Below, in pieces: positions 1 to 8,380 of a stretch of 33,834 nucleotides of DNA (positions within the stretch are counted from its first letter, which is position 1; each line of letters begins with the position of its first letter). The notes below the pieces were generated by a model. That model worked only from the letters and a program-made list of their open reading frames with translations. It had not been told where the DNA came from and did no database searches. The position numbers and the translations under genes were made by a program. The DNA is from Flavobacteriales bacterium (GTDB lineage Bacteria > Bacteroidota > Bacteroidia > Flavobacteriales_D > Crocinitomicaceae), in assembly GCA_947447525.1 (NCBI GenBank), contig CANFJL010000018.1, forward strand, positions 1 through 33,834, given 5' to 3'.

Positions 1-1
1 G

Positions 2-238
2 ATCAATGAAACCTTTAAACCCGTATTCTCCGATCCTGATCTTGTGAAAACTTACAACTTTACCATCTACAATCGTTGGGGGGAAATCATCTACCAAACC
101 AATGATGTCAACGATGCCTGGGATGGAACTTATAAAGGGAAAAATGTTCCGATTGGAGCCTATAACTGGACCGTGTACTTCTCAGATTTTAAAAATAAAT
201 CTAAAGATGCGAGTGGACATGTGGTTGTGTTGAGGTAG
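2..238 (+). CDS. C-terminal end of a T9SS-sorted (type B, gliding-motility-associated) surface protein, 5' partial
   Basis: The reading frame is open from base 2 and reaches a TAG stop, so only the last 78 residues of a longer gene are in the window. A GTG at 44 could be read as a start, but the frame continues upstream in homologous sequence (INETFKPVFSDPDL), so it is internal. The segment has the hallmarks of the gliding-motility-associated C-terminal domain (T9SS type B sorting domain): IYNRWGEIIY, then WDGTYKGKNVPIGAYNW, then a terminal GHVVVLR. In this family the domain directs export through the type IX secretion system and retention at the cell surface. What the missing N-terminal part does cannot be told. 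The stop abuts the stop of the convergent next gene with no base between them. Confidence 0.85.
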   Translation: MNETFKPVFSDPDLVKTYNFTIYNRWGEIIYQTNDVNDAWDGTYKGKNVPIGAYNWTVYFSDFKNKSKDASGHVVVLR

Positions 239-1597
239 TTAGTTGGGTAATTTCTCTCTATAAAGAAACTTTTTTTGAGTAGATTCAAAAGGCCGATAAA
301 TATAACTTACCCAGCCATTATCAATTTTAACCTCATCAACATATTTAAAATACAACTTATATTTTCTAGTAATTTGACCATTAGAGATAGAGATTAATCC
401 TAAATATTGATTGCCATCCATTTCAAAAAGAGCATACACTTCACCCGTTGCCCTATCCTGAATTAAATTACGCTGCCAACCTGTTTGTCTTTTTTGATAG
501 TGAAAAAAAATAGGGACAGTAGAAAGAGAATCTCCCAAATTATTAAAAATTCGAATTTGATCTTTAGGGAAATCAAAAACAAGAACAGAATCCTTACGTT
601 GAAAAAGTGGCGCATAGACTTCCTTATAGAAAATAGACTGTGTAAAATAATTTGCACCTACCCATATTTCCGCATCGATACCTGTTTCGATTTCCTTGTT
701 TTTAGCCCAAAGTTGAGTTCTGACATCTACCCATTTATATTCAGCTCGATAAAGCTCCATGGTAAAATCATCCTCAATATGCATGATAGACTTATAGGTG
801 GAATCGATTAGATCGTAAGTGAAATAATCAAATGCAGGATAATCCTTATTAAAATTTGAAAAATATAGTTTGTTTACATTACTATCAACAATCGGAGCAA
901 TATACTTAAAAAAGTAATCTCGAGGAATTTGACCAATTTCGAGTAAACCATTAGAATATCGTGTTCCAAAAACCGAAGTAGAACAAACAACATGTGCATT
1001 ATTTCTATAATCTTTAATTAGATATTGAGCTTCATCAGGAATAACATAGGTTGCCGTAATTTGCTGACCATCAAAAAGTAATAACTCACTTTGTTTTTCA
1101 AGCCGTTTTTCATAGGCAAGTAACATATAGGATCCATCATTCAAAATTTCATAATCAGAAACGGAAACCCGGGTTGAACTAAAAAAGGTATCAGGAATCC
1201 CCGGAGCTTTAATTACAATCTCTTTAAATACTTGTTCCTTAGAAACAGAAAGGAGCACCGTAAACTTCAAAGTATCTGACTTTGGCTTAATGTCATAATG
1301 CTTATCGTAGCTATCAAAAACCGGATGGGAGCATGCAAAATCAAAAGTAACTCTTCCCTCTATAAGAGGTAAAGTGAAAAAAACTTGTCCATCGAAATCA
1401 GACACTAAACTCAGCGTGGAATCTATAGGTTCACTACTATTAATAGTTGAAAAGGTTATTTTTACTTTAGCATTTGGAATAGCCGTTTTTTCCAATCGAT
1501 CTTGTAAAGTGAAACAAATTGGTTTACTACTTTGAGAAAAGGCAAAGATTGACTCAAATAAGACGAAAGAAAAAAGGAAAAATTTCATAATTGACAT
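239..1597 (-). CDS. Exported protein of unknown function with an N-terminal CarboxypepD_reg-like segment
   Basis: 452 residues. A hydrophobic signal peptide (about residues 4-22, ending FAFSQ) predicts export. The start may be the ATG at 1597 or the one three codons later (MKFFLFSF), which makes a more usual signal peptide. Residues about 25-115 resemble a carboxypeptidase-regulatory-like beta-sandwich (IPNAKVKI, then SDFDGQVFF). The remainder is beta-rich with repeated aromatic and acidic patches (LLLFDGQQ, LYFSNFNKD, YALFEMDGNQYLGLISI) and could be a propeller-like fold, but I recognise no family. There is no T9SS C-terminal domain. It is transcribed alone, convergent with the T9SS protein. 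Function unknown. Confidence 0.7.
   Translation of the reverse strand: MSIMKFFLFSFVLFESIFAFSQSSKPICFTLQDRLEKTAIPNAKVKITFSTINSSEPIDSTLSLVSDFDGQVFFTLPLIEGRVTFDFACSHPVFDSYDKHYDIKPKSDTLKFTVLLSVSKEQVFKEIVIKAPGIPDTFFSSTRVSVSDYEILNDGSYMLLAYEKRLEKQSELLLFDGQQITATYVIPDEAQYLIKDYRNNAHVVCSTSVFGTRYSNGLLEIGQIPRDYFFKYIAPIVDSNVNKLYFSNFNKDYPAFDYFTYDLIDSTYKSIMHIEDDFTMELYRAEYKWVDVRTQLWAKNKEIETGIDAEIWVGANYFTQSIFYKEVYAPLFQRKDSVLVFDFPKDQIRIFNNLGDSLSTVPIFFHYQKRQTGWQRNLIQDRATGEVYALFEMDGNQYLGLISISNGQITRKYKLYFKYVDEVKIDNGWVSYIYRPFESTQKKFLYREKLPN
251..277 (+). terminator. Weak candidate terminator for the T9SS-sorted protein gene
   Basis: TTTCT (251-255) can pair with AGAAA (264-268), followed by C and a run of T (270-276). 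It starts 13 bases after the stop and lies inside the 3' end of the convergent gene. The stem is only five A/U-rich pairs, so this is a weak call. Confidence 0.25.
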
Positions 1598-1647
1598 TTT
1601 AATAAAGATGTCAAACTAACAAAATTCCATAAAAGAAACAGAAAAAA

Positions 1648-2718
1648 TTATACCCTTACATTCCATCCATAAAGATCTGGTTCCTCTCCGGATTTAATAG
1701 CATCTAGATGCGCTTTTATCTTATTAGAGAGTGTTCTCGTTTCGAAAGCTGGTAAATTCAACTTCTCATCGCGATATCCAATAACTGCAATTTGAGCAAT
1801 AGTAGCAGCTGTACCAGCACCAAAAGCATCTTCAAGCGTACCGTTTTTAATTGCAGTAATAATTTCCTCCACTGAAACTTGACGTTCTTCTACTTCTACT
1901 CCCCAATTTCTTGCAATTTCGAGTACAGTTCTTTTAGTAATTCCACGAAGAATAGTATCGGCATCTTCAGAAGGAGTTATCAATTTTCCTCCTATTTGAA
2001 ATATAATGTTCATTGTGCCTGACTCTTCAATATACTTATGCTCCTTAGCATCAGTCCAAACCAATTGATGAAATCCAGCGAGTTGACATTGTTTGGCAGG
2101 ATATAAAGAAGCTCCATAATTACCAGCAGCTTTAGCTCTACCCACTCCTCCTACAGCAGCTCGGGTATAAAATTCTTCAATTTTAACACGCACTGGTTCA
2201 GCATAATACATACCCACTGGAGATGTTAATATCATGAATTTATATGTGTCCGAAGGCTTAATTCCCACCATTGCATCCGTTGCAAACATAAAAGGGCGAA
2301 TATAAAGAGAGTACCCATCTTGGTCAGGCACCCAATTGCGATCAATATTGATTAAAGCTTTAATAGAAGCAATGAATAAATCTTCTGGAACAACAGGCAT
2401 ACACATTCTCTCAGCAGATTCAGCGAAGCGGTGTGCATTTTGATCAGGACGAAAAATATTTACTTCACCATCCTTAGTTCTATATGCTTTTAATCCTTCA
2501 AAAATTGATTGACCATAATGCAAAGCAGACATTGCCGGGTGCATAGGTATTTCTTGGAAAGGCATAATTTTTCCTGAATGCCATTCTCCGTTACTATATT
2601 CCATTAGGAACATATGATCAGAAAAAATCTTGCCAAATTCTAATTTTTCCCAATTGACTTGCTCAAGGTTTGACTTTTCAATTAATTGAATCGAAAAGTC
2701 GTTTGAAATAGTTGGCAT
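1648..2718 (-). CDS. ilvE: Branched-chain amino acid aminotransferase
   Basis: 356 residues from the ATG at 2718 (MPTISNDFSI). A longer frame from 2769 adds 17 residues unlike the family and would run into the promoter, so it was not used. The enzyme transfers the amino group between Leu/Ile/Val and 2-oxoglutarate using PLP, the last step of branched-chain amino acid synthesis, in the cytoplasm. Visible fold-IV aminotransferase motifs are SIFEGLKAYR (71-80), YIRPFMFATD (139-148), GGVGRAKAAGNYGAS (190-204) with K196 as the expected PLP lysine, and EESGTMNIIF. Length and motifs fit the larger, eukaryote-like BCAT class. It is a single-gene unit, divergent from recQ. Confidence 0.95.
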   Translation of the reverse strand: MPTISNDFSIQLIEKSNLEQVNWEKLEFGKIFSDHMFLMEYSNGEWHSGKIMPFQEIPMHPAMSALHYGQSIFEGLKAYRTKDGEVNIFRPDQNAHRFAESAERMCMPVVPEDLFIASIKALINIDRNWVPDQDGYSLYIRPFMFATDAMVGIKPSDTYKFMILTSPVGMYYAEPVRVKIEEFYTRAAVGGVGRAKAAGNYGASLYPAKQCQLAGFHQLVWTDAKEHKYIEESGTMNIIFQIGGKLITPSEDADTILRGITKRTVLEIARNWGVEVEERQVSVEEIITAIKNGTLEDAFGAGTAATIAQIAVIGYRDEKLNLPAFETRTLSNKIKAHLDAIKSGEEPDLYGWNVRV

Positions 2719-2738
2719 AATCCTTTTTTTTATGGATG

Positions 2739-2770
2739 CGAATATACAATATATCAATAAGGTTAACAAC
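2739..2770 (-). promoter_or_regulatory. Candidate Bacteroidota-type promoter of ilvE
   Basis: On the minus strand TATATTCG (2746-2739) is one base off the TAnnTTTG -7 consensus. It is preceded by GTTG (2770-2767) at a 20-base spacing, close to the -33 TTTG element. It would start transcription about 15 bases upstream of the chosen ATG. Confidence 0.4.
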
Positions 2771-2774
2771 TAAA

Positions 2775-2806
2775 TTTCATTCACAGATACAATTAATTTA
2801 TATTTG
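2775..2806 (+). promoter_or_regulatory. Candidate promoter of recQ
   Basis: TATATTTG (2799-2806) matches TAnnTTTG exactly, with TTTC (2775-2778) 20 bases upstream as a weak -33 element. The -7 box covers the TTG codon that would otherwise extend the recQ frame upstream, which supports the ATG at 2825 as the true start and a leader of roughly 12 bases. Confidence 0.5.
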
Positions 2807-2824
2807 TTAAAAACAAAAATATTA

Positions 2825-4699
2825 ATGAAAGACATCGAAATATTAGAGAAATATTGGGGATACACTTCGTTTCGACCATTGCAGGCTAATATTGTAGAAG
2901 ATGTCATAAATGGTCATGATTGTCTTGCGTTATTACCAACGGGAGGCGGCAAATCGATTTGCTTTCAAGTTCCTGGAATAGCGAGAGAAGGTATGACAAT
3001 TGTGATTTCTCCATTAATCGCATTGATGGAAGACCAAGTTAATCATCTTAAAAAAGCAGGACTTCGCGCAGCAGCAATTACGAGTGCAATGACCTTTAGA
3101 GAAATAGATATAACACTTGACAATGCAGTTTTTGGAGGCTTAGATTTTCTTTATGTTTCCCCAGAAAGAATTCAAACCAGTATATTTTTAGCAAGGATTG
3201 AGAAAATGAATGTTGGATTGTTGGTTGTAGATGAAGCACATTGCATTTCAACTTGGGGCCATGACTTTAGACCCACCTATGCAAAAATCGGTGAACTAAG
3301 AAGTGTTTTAATTCAGGTGCCAATAATTGCATTAACTGCTACTGCTACAGAAAAAGTAAGAGCAGATATCATTGAAAAATTAAAGCTAAAGCATACCTGT
3401 ATTCATGAGGCATCCTTTGAAAGAGAGAATCTTAATTATTCCCTTTATCCCGTTGAAAATAAAATAGCTAGGATTTTAAGCTATTGTAAATCAGCTCCAA
3501 ATGCATCGGGCATTATTTATTGTCGAACCCGAAAAAATGTTAAGGAAGTAGCCATTACCCTACAAAATCAAGGAGTGAAATGTGGAATATATCATGGAGG
3601 AATGAATGCTGACGATCGCAGTATATCCTTAAAAGATTGGATGGATGATCAACCCAAATTAATGATTGCTACCAATGCTTTTGGAATGGGAATTGATAAA
3701 CCTAATGTTCGATATGTAATTCATTATGATTTTCCAGAAACACTAGAAGCATATTATCAAGAAGCTGGAAGAGGTGGACGAGATGGTGAAAAGGCTGAGG
3801 CAATTACCTATTATGAGGCGCAAGATATTCAAGCGCTTAAAGATCAATATGAAACCAAATTTCCCCCACAAGAAGAAGTAACAAGAGTCTACCGAGCACT
3901 TTGTAGTTATTTGAGAATTGCTATCGGATCGGGTAAAGATGAATCTTATCCTGTTGATATTTTTCAATTGAGTAAGGATTATTCAATTGACTCACAACTA
4001 CTATTTAATGCACTTAAATTATTAGAAAATAATGGCGATTTATCCTTCTCTCCTGCGTTTTTTAAACCAACTAATTTAAAATTTAACATTGGCAACTCTG
4101 AACTTTATAATATTCAGGTCCAACAATCAAAATTAATCCCTTTAACAACATTTCTCACGAGGAATTTCCCGGGAATATTTGATCAATTCAAAACAATAAA
4201 TGAGGTTTCAATAATGAAACAGCTCAAAATAACTAGAGAAGATTTAAACGAACAACTTCATAATTTAGAGAAACAGGGAATTATTGAGATCAATTTTCAA
4301 AGTAATTTACCTAGTGTGTTATTTCTTCATGAGCGACTCCCAGATGATTATTTGAATCTCTCTTATACTATTTATAAAGAAAGAAAGTTTAATGCTTTGG
4401 AAAAGTTAAAGGCAATGCTGGAATTTATTGAGCAAAAAAAATGTCGATCCTTAATGCTGTTGAATTATTTTGGACAAACAGGAAAGGAATGTGGACATTG
4501 CGATCATTGTATTCAAGAAAATTTTGAAAAACACTCTGTCGATATTGAACAAGAATTGATTTCCTTTATACGTGAAGCTAAAACCTTCAATGAAATTTGT
4601 ACTGCTTTTCCAATTGAAATAAATAAATTAAAAGACCTAATTAGACGCTTACAACATGATAAAAAACTTACATATAATAACGGTGTGTTTTTATCATGA
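2825..4699 (+). CDS. recQ: RecQ-family ATP-dependent DNA helicase with displaced zinc site
   Basis: 624 residues from the ATG at 2825; a TTG seven codons upstream lies in the promoter. RecQ helicases unwind DNA 3'-5' in recombination and fork repair. Motif 0 (FRPLQ, 16-20), Walker A PTGGGKS (38-44), DEAH (136-139), the aromatic-rich loop HCISTWGHDFRP and motif VI QEAGRGGRDG are all present. In E. coli RecQ the zinc cysteines follow the helicase core near residue 380. Here the equivalent CRSLMLLNYFG...CGHCDHC signature is at C540, C556, C559, C562, after about 170 residues that look like winged-helix modules. Only about 60 residues follow, and no HRDC domain was recognised. It lies 9 bases upstream of the comEC-like gene, probably one operon. 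Confidence 0.93.
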   Translation: MKDIEILEKYWGYTSFRPLQANIVEDVINGHDCLALLPTGGGKSICFQVPGIAREGMTIVISPLIALMEDQVNHLKKAGLRAAAITSAMTFREIDITLDNAVFGGLDFLYVSPERIQTSIFLARIEKMNVGLLVVDEAHCISTWGHDFRPTYAKIGELRSVLIQVPIIALTATATEKVRADIIEKLKLKHTCIHEASFERENLNYSLYPVENKIARILSYCKSAPNASGIIYCRTRKNVKEVAITLQNQGVKCGIYHGGMNADDRSISLKDWMDDQPKLMIATNAFGMGIDKPNVRYVIHYDFPETLEAYYQEAGRGGRDGEKAEAITYYEAQDIQALKDQYETKFPPQEEVTRVYRALCSYLRIAIGSGKDESYPVDIFQLSKDYSIDSQLLFNALKLLENNGDLSFSPAFFKPTNLKFNIGNSELYNIQVQQSKLIPLTTFLTRNFPGIFDQFKTINEVSIMKQLKITREDLNEQLHNLEKQGIIEINFQSNLPSVLFLHERLPDDYLNLSYTIYKERKFNALEKLKAMLEFIEQKKCRSLMLLNYFGQTGKECGHCDHCIQENFEKHSVDIEQELISFIREAKTFNEICTAFPIEINKLKDLIRRLQHDKKLTYNNGVFLS

Positions 4700-4708
4700 T
4701 TCCAATCT

Positions 4709-6685
4709 ATGTCCCTAAGTGCTTCCCAGCAAAATAAAGTATCAACACCCTTTGTAAAACATCCATTTATTTGGATTTTTATTGCCTATTGCATCGGTCT
4801 TATTGCAGCATTTTATCTTAAAAAGAATAATGATTATGCTTTTCTAATCTTTTTAATACCCTTACCTATTCTATTGGTTACAGTTAAAAGAAATAGAAAA
4901 AAATTGATTTCCATCTCACTGCTCTTTAGCTTTATTTTTCTTGGATATTTTCTTTTTTCAAATCCTTCAATTCCAAGACAAAAAACTCAAAAACAAGGAA
5001 TAATATTAAGATTAACACAAGTTCAACAAAGTGGGCCAAACAAGTATAAAATGATTGCCATTGTGCAAGAACGCAAAGGAAAGAATCATTTTAAAAATGT
5101 TGAAAAGATTCTATTATATCTAAAAAGTGATCCCAAAACAATCATTGAAGAAAATCAAATAATATTAGCTTCTTGTGCTATTCAGCCCATAATAAACAAG
5201 AATAATCCGGGTGAATTTAATGCTGTGTGGTTTTGGAAGACGAAAGGAATTAATAATGTCGCCTTTTTGCAGAAATATGATTTTGAAATACTAAGTTCTA
5301 CGTCCTCCTTTAGTTTGAATAAATTGATTTCAAGCACCAATAATCAGTTAATATCAATTCTAAGCAGTCATCTTAAAGGAAAACAATTGGCCTTGGCTCA
5401 AGCTATTTTATTAGGCGATAGATCTTTATTAAGTCAAGATACTGTGAGTAGTTTTGGCGCTACAGGTGCTATGCATGTACTGGCGGTCTCTGGTATGCAC
5501 ATCGGAATAATATCTCAATTATTACTCTTTATTCTTCAAGGATTTAGCAAAGTAATCAATAGAAAGACTGGATTATTACTGGTGCTCCTGTTCCTATGGT
5601 TTTATGCTCTGACCTCTGGATTTTCACCAAGTGTGGTTAGGTCTGTCTTTATGTTCTCTTTACTACTTTTGGCCCAAATGACAGGTCGAAATTATTCATC
5701 AATCAACATTCTATTCTTCAGCGCATTTGTTTTAATTCTGATCAATCCGATGGTATTCTTTGATGTTGGATTTCAATTGTCCTATTTAGCTATGTTGGGA
5801 ATTTTTTCGATTTATCCCATCATTAAAAATTGGTTGAATTTTAAAAATAAAATTATGCATTACTTCTGGCAAGGAACAGCTGTTTGTTTGTCTGCGCAAT
5901 GTTTGACAGTCCCCTTGTGCATCTATTATTTTCATCAATTTCCTAATTATTTCCTGTTAGCAAATTTGGGAATTATGATTCTATCTACTCTGGTAATGGG
6001 AATCGGATTAGGCATTTTTATATTTCATTATATTCCTTTTTTTGGAGAATGGTGGGGGAAATTATTAGGAATCTCCATTGAAGCCCTACTTAACTTTTTA
6101 GATTTTATTGCGCGGTTGCCTGGGGCAGTGGTATATGGTTTCGATATTAGTTTGCTTTTTGTCCCCCTACTCTCCTTTTTCTTATTCCTACTCGTGTACA
6201 ATAAACCCCAAAAGAATATCTGGAAAATTTCTGCCTTAGCAATGCTTTGTCTCATTTTTCAAATAGCAGCGCAGCGTTTTAGTAATCAGGATCAAAACGA
6301 AGTTTGTTTTTATAATAACAATCAATTTTTAATGACGCTCAAAATCAATGGGGAAATCATTGTTTTCTATGAAATCAAAAAACCGGCTCATTTGAATAGC
6401 ATTAAAAAATTAGTGGGTGATTATTCAAAAATTCATACCGGAAAAATTAAATACATCCCTATTAAAAAAGAGAACCTTGCGTTAATTTTGAATCAAAAGA
6501 ACCTTACACTTCACAATAAATATCCAAAGAAAATAATTCAAATTGGTGCAATCCAATATTGCATTCACTTTTCAGATACCATATCGGGTGAAAAAGCAAA
6601 CAAAAATGTAATTCACATAAAAATGCCCTGGATAAAAACCCAAGGCAGTTTGTATTATGGAGCAAAAATATTCGCTCTTAAATAG
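4709..6685 (+). CDS. comEC: ComEC/Rec2-family DNA uptake channel protein lacking a recognisable metallo-beta-lactamase domain
   Basis: 658 residues. ComEC forms the inner-membrane channel that carries single-stranded DNA into the cytoplasm during natural transformation. The N-terminus has two membrane segments (about 20-75), followed by a soluble DUF4131-like domain (about 80-200). The Competence domain begins near 215 with the family signature QAILLGDRSLLSQDT...GAMHVLAVSGMHIGI and continues as many hydrophobic helices to about 510. The last 130 residues carry no HxHxDH-type metal-binding motif, so the C-terminal metallo-beta-lactamase-like domain of longer ComECs is absent or reduced. It starts 9 bases after recQ and ends one base from the convergent subtilase gene. 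No other competence gene is in the window, so a role in uptake is inferred from family only. Confidence 0.88.
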   Translation: MSLSASQQNKVSTPFVKHPFIWIFIAYCIGLIAAFYLKKNNDYAFLIFLIPLPILLVTVKRNRKKLISISLLFSFIFLGYFLFSNPSIPRQKTQKQGIILRLTQVQQSGPNKYKMIAIVQERKGKNHFKNVEKILLYLKSDPKTIIEENQIILASCAIQPIINKNNPGEFNAVWFWKTKGINNVAFLQKYDFEILSSTSSFSLNKLISSTNNQLISILSSHLKGKQLALAQAILLGDRSLLSQDTVSSFGATGAMHVLAVSGMHIGIISQLLLFILQGFSKVINRKTGLLLVLLFLWFYALTSGFSPSVVRSVFMFSLLLLAQMTGRNYSSINILFFSAFVLILINPMVFFDVGFQLSYLAMLGIFSIYPIIKNWLNFKNKIMHYFWQGTAVCLSAQCLTVPLCIYYFHQFPNYFLLANLGIMILSTLVMGIGLGIFIFHYIPFFGEWWGKLLGISIEALLNFLDFIARLPGAVVYGFDISLLFVPLLSFFLFLLVYNKPQKNIWKISALAMLCLIFQIAAQRFSNQDQNEVCFYNNNQFLMTLKINGEIIVFYEIKKPAHLNSIKKLVGDYSKIHTGKIKYIPIKKENLALILNQKNLTLHNKYPKKIIQIGAIQYCIHFSDTISGEKANKNVIHIKMPWIKTQGSLYYGAKIFALK

Positions 6686-6686
6686 A

Positions 6687-8246
6687 TTATTTTAATAAAT
6701 CAGCAACAGTAGTAGCAGCATTAATAAAACCACCAGAAATACATAAATCCTTCATAGTACCTTTCTTCTTAGTTCCAGGAATTATGATACTTTTTGAATA
6801 AGGAATGGTATTTTTCATTAAAGCATTTTTCACTTCAGCTGCGGTCAATTCAGGAAAATAGGATCTAATAAGTGCCGCAACTCCTGCCGCCGCTGGACAA
6901 GCCATACTTGTTCCAGATGCATCTTCATACTTTCCATCAGGTACAGTTGAATAAAGATCAACTCCAGGGGCAAAAAGATCTACTGTTGTTGCACCATAAT
7001 TGGAAAAATCAGCAATTAACTTTTTAGAATCTTTTGATGAGCTACTCGCCCCTACTTCAAGCCAGTTTGGTGCAATGGCTCCATCATTAAAAATGCGTGT
7101 TGGATAAGAATCTTGTAAATCCTTATTCTTCGCATCATTTCCAGCGGCGTGAACAAGTAATACATCTTTACTTTCAGCATATCTTACTGCTTTATCAATA
7201 ATATCCTTATTGGGAGTGTAATATTTACCAAAGGACATGTTGATCACTTTAGCGCCATTATCTGCTGCATACATGATTGCATTGGCAATATCAATGTCTC
7301 TCTCGTCTCCATTGGGAACCGTACGGATGACCATGATTTTTGTGTTGGCTGCAATTCCCTCTATTCCAATTCCGTTACCTCTTGTTGCTGCAATGATTCC
7401 CGAAACATGTGTGCCATGCATTGCATCTGGACCTTCATAACGATTGCAACCATAATATCGCTCCGTTAAATCAGAAGGATTGTCTCCAACAATTGCTCGG
7501 CGCATACTGTCTGCATCCATATTATTCATCTTGATTTGACCTGCGAACATTTCCTTAGCACTTACAATTTCTTTATCAAGATCCTCAGGCTTAATCATCG
7601 TAAATATTAATTTCATACGCGACTGCATTTTTTTCTCTAAGTCATTCTTCGGCTTGTATGATTTATTAGTTGCTTTTGAGAAGATTCCATTAGATTCTGA
7701 TTTAACAGCATCCATATAACTAGAAAGTGCTAACACACCTTGATACTGTTGCGCAGAGTTCATTTTTTCAGTATCAAAAATCACCTTTCTTTCTTGGTAC
7801 TTTTTGTATCGTATTGAATCTTGAGTATTTAAGTTTTTGATTGCTTTTCCTTCAAAATATTTCTGGTCTGCGCGACACATTCTAGACAATTCAGATGCCT
7901 CATCTTTAATGTCCCCTCCTTGTCCACCAAGAAATGACCAACCGTGAATATCATCTACATATCCATTTTTATCATCATCGATTCCATTACCTGGAATTTC
8001 ATTTTTATTCACCCAAATAACATCTTTTAAATCAGGATGATCGGATTCAACACCGCTATCAATTACGGCAACAATAACTTCTTTGGAAGTTTTACCTGTT
8101 AATAATTTATAAGCTTCTTCTGCACCTACTCCATACACTTTGGAATCGCTTGGATTACTTAAATACCAATTGGCTGGTGCTTTACCTTGAGCCAATACTT
8201 GCGCAGCAAGAAATAATAAAATAAAAGTGAAAGAAAATCTTTTCAT
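6687..8246 (-). CDS. Exported S8-family subtilisin-like serine protease with a large insert
   Basis: 519 residues with a signal peptide (1-19, ending VLAQ). The catalytic triad is readable: Asp63 in VIAVIDSGVESDHPDL, His280 in MHGTHVSGIIAATRG, Ser447 in SGTSMACPAAAGVAAL. The oxyanion-region Asn is probably in VHAAGNDAKN. Asp and His are 217 residues apart, against a few tens in classic subtilisins; the insert (about 100-265) is Lys/Glu/Met-rich and probably helical. No T9SS sorting domain follows the catalytic domain; the protein ends soon after it. It is likely a periplasmic or secreted protease; the substrate is unknown. Single gene, divergent from trxB. Confidence 0.9.
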   Translation of the reverse strand: MKRFSFTFILLFLAAQVLAQGKAPANWYLSNPSDSKVYGVGAEEAYKLLTGKTSKEVIVAVIDSGVESDHPDLKDVIWVNKNEIPGNGIDDDKNGYVDDIHGWSFLGGQGGDIKDEASELSRMCRADQKYFEGKAIKNLNTQDSIRYKKYQERKVIFDTEKMNSAQQYQGVLALSSYMDAVKSESNGIFSKATNKSYKPKNDLEKKMQSRMKLIFTMIKPEDLDKEIVSAKEMFAGQIKMNNMDADSMRRAIVGDNPSDLTERYYGCNRYEGPDAMHGTHVSGIIAATRGNGIGIEGIAANTKIMVIRTVPNGDERDIDIANAIMYAADNGAKVINMSFGKYYTPNKDIIDKAVRYAESKDVLLVHAAGNDAKNKDLQDSYPTRIFNDGAIAPNWLEVGASSSSKDSKKLIADFSNYGATTVDLFAPGVDLYSTVPDGKYEDASGTSMACPAAAGVAALIRSYFPELTAAEVKNALMKNTIPYSKSIIIPGTKKKGTMKDLCISGGFINAATTVADLLK

Positions 8247-8272
8247 GGAATATATTTTTTTAGAATTGATTG

Positions 8273-8280
8273 CGAAAATA
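8273..8280 (-). promoter_or_regulatory. Weak candidate -7 element of the subtilase gene
   Basis: The minus strand reads TATTTTCG (8280-8273), the same TAnnTTCG variant as in front of ilvE, about 27 bases upstream of the ATG. The region 19 bases further upstream is only a T run, so the -33 element is poor. Confidence 0.3.
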
Positions 8281-8331
8281 AGAAATAAAATATGGAGCTA
8301 AAAATTTAATTATATAATATAATTCATTTGT

Positions 8332-8361
8332 TTTGAGATTAACTGCTTTAGAGTATTTTTG
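8332..8361 (+). promoter_or_regulatory. Promoter of trxB (TTTG-N18-TATTTTTG)
   Basis: TTTG (8332-8335) and TATTTTTG (8354-8361) match both Bacteroidota promoter elements, with an 18-base spacer. The ATG of trxB is 20 bases after the -7 box. An in-frame ATG at 8333 lies inside the promoter, so it is unlikely to be the start. Confidence 0.65.
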
Positions 8362-8380
8362 CACTATAAATTTTAAAGAA

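Noticed and set aside
485..811. Plus-strand open frame of 108 codons
   Set aside because: Antisense to the exported 452-residue protein, with no domain and no promoter; the minus-strand frame has a signal peptide and full length.
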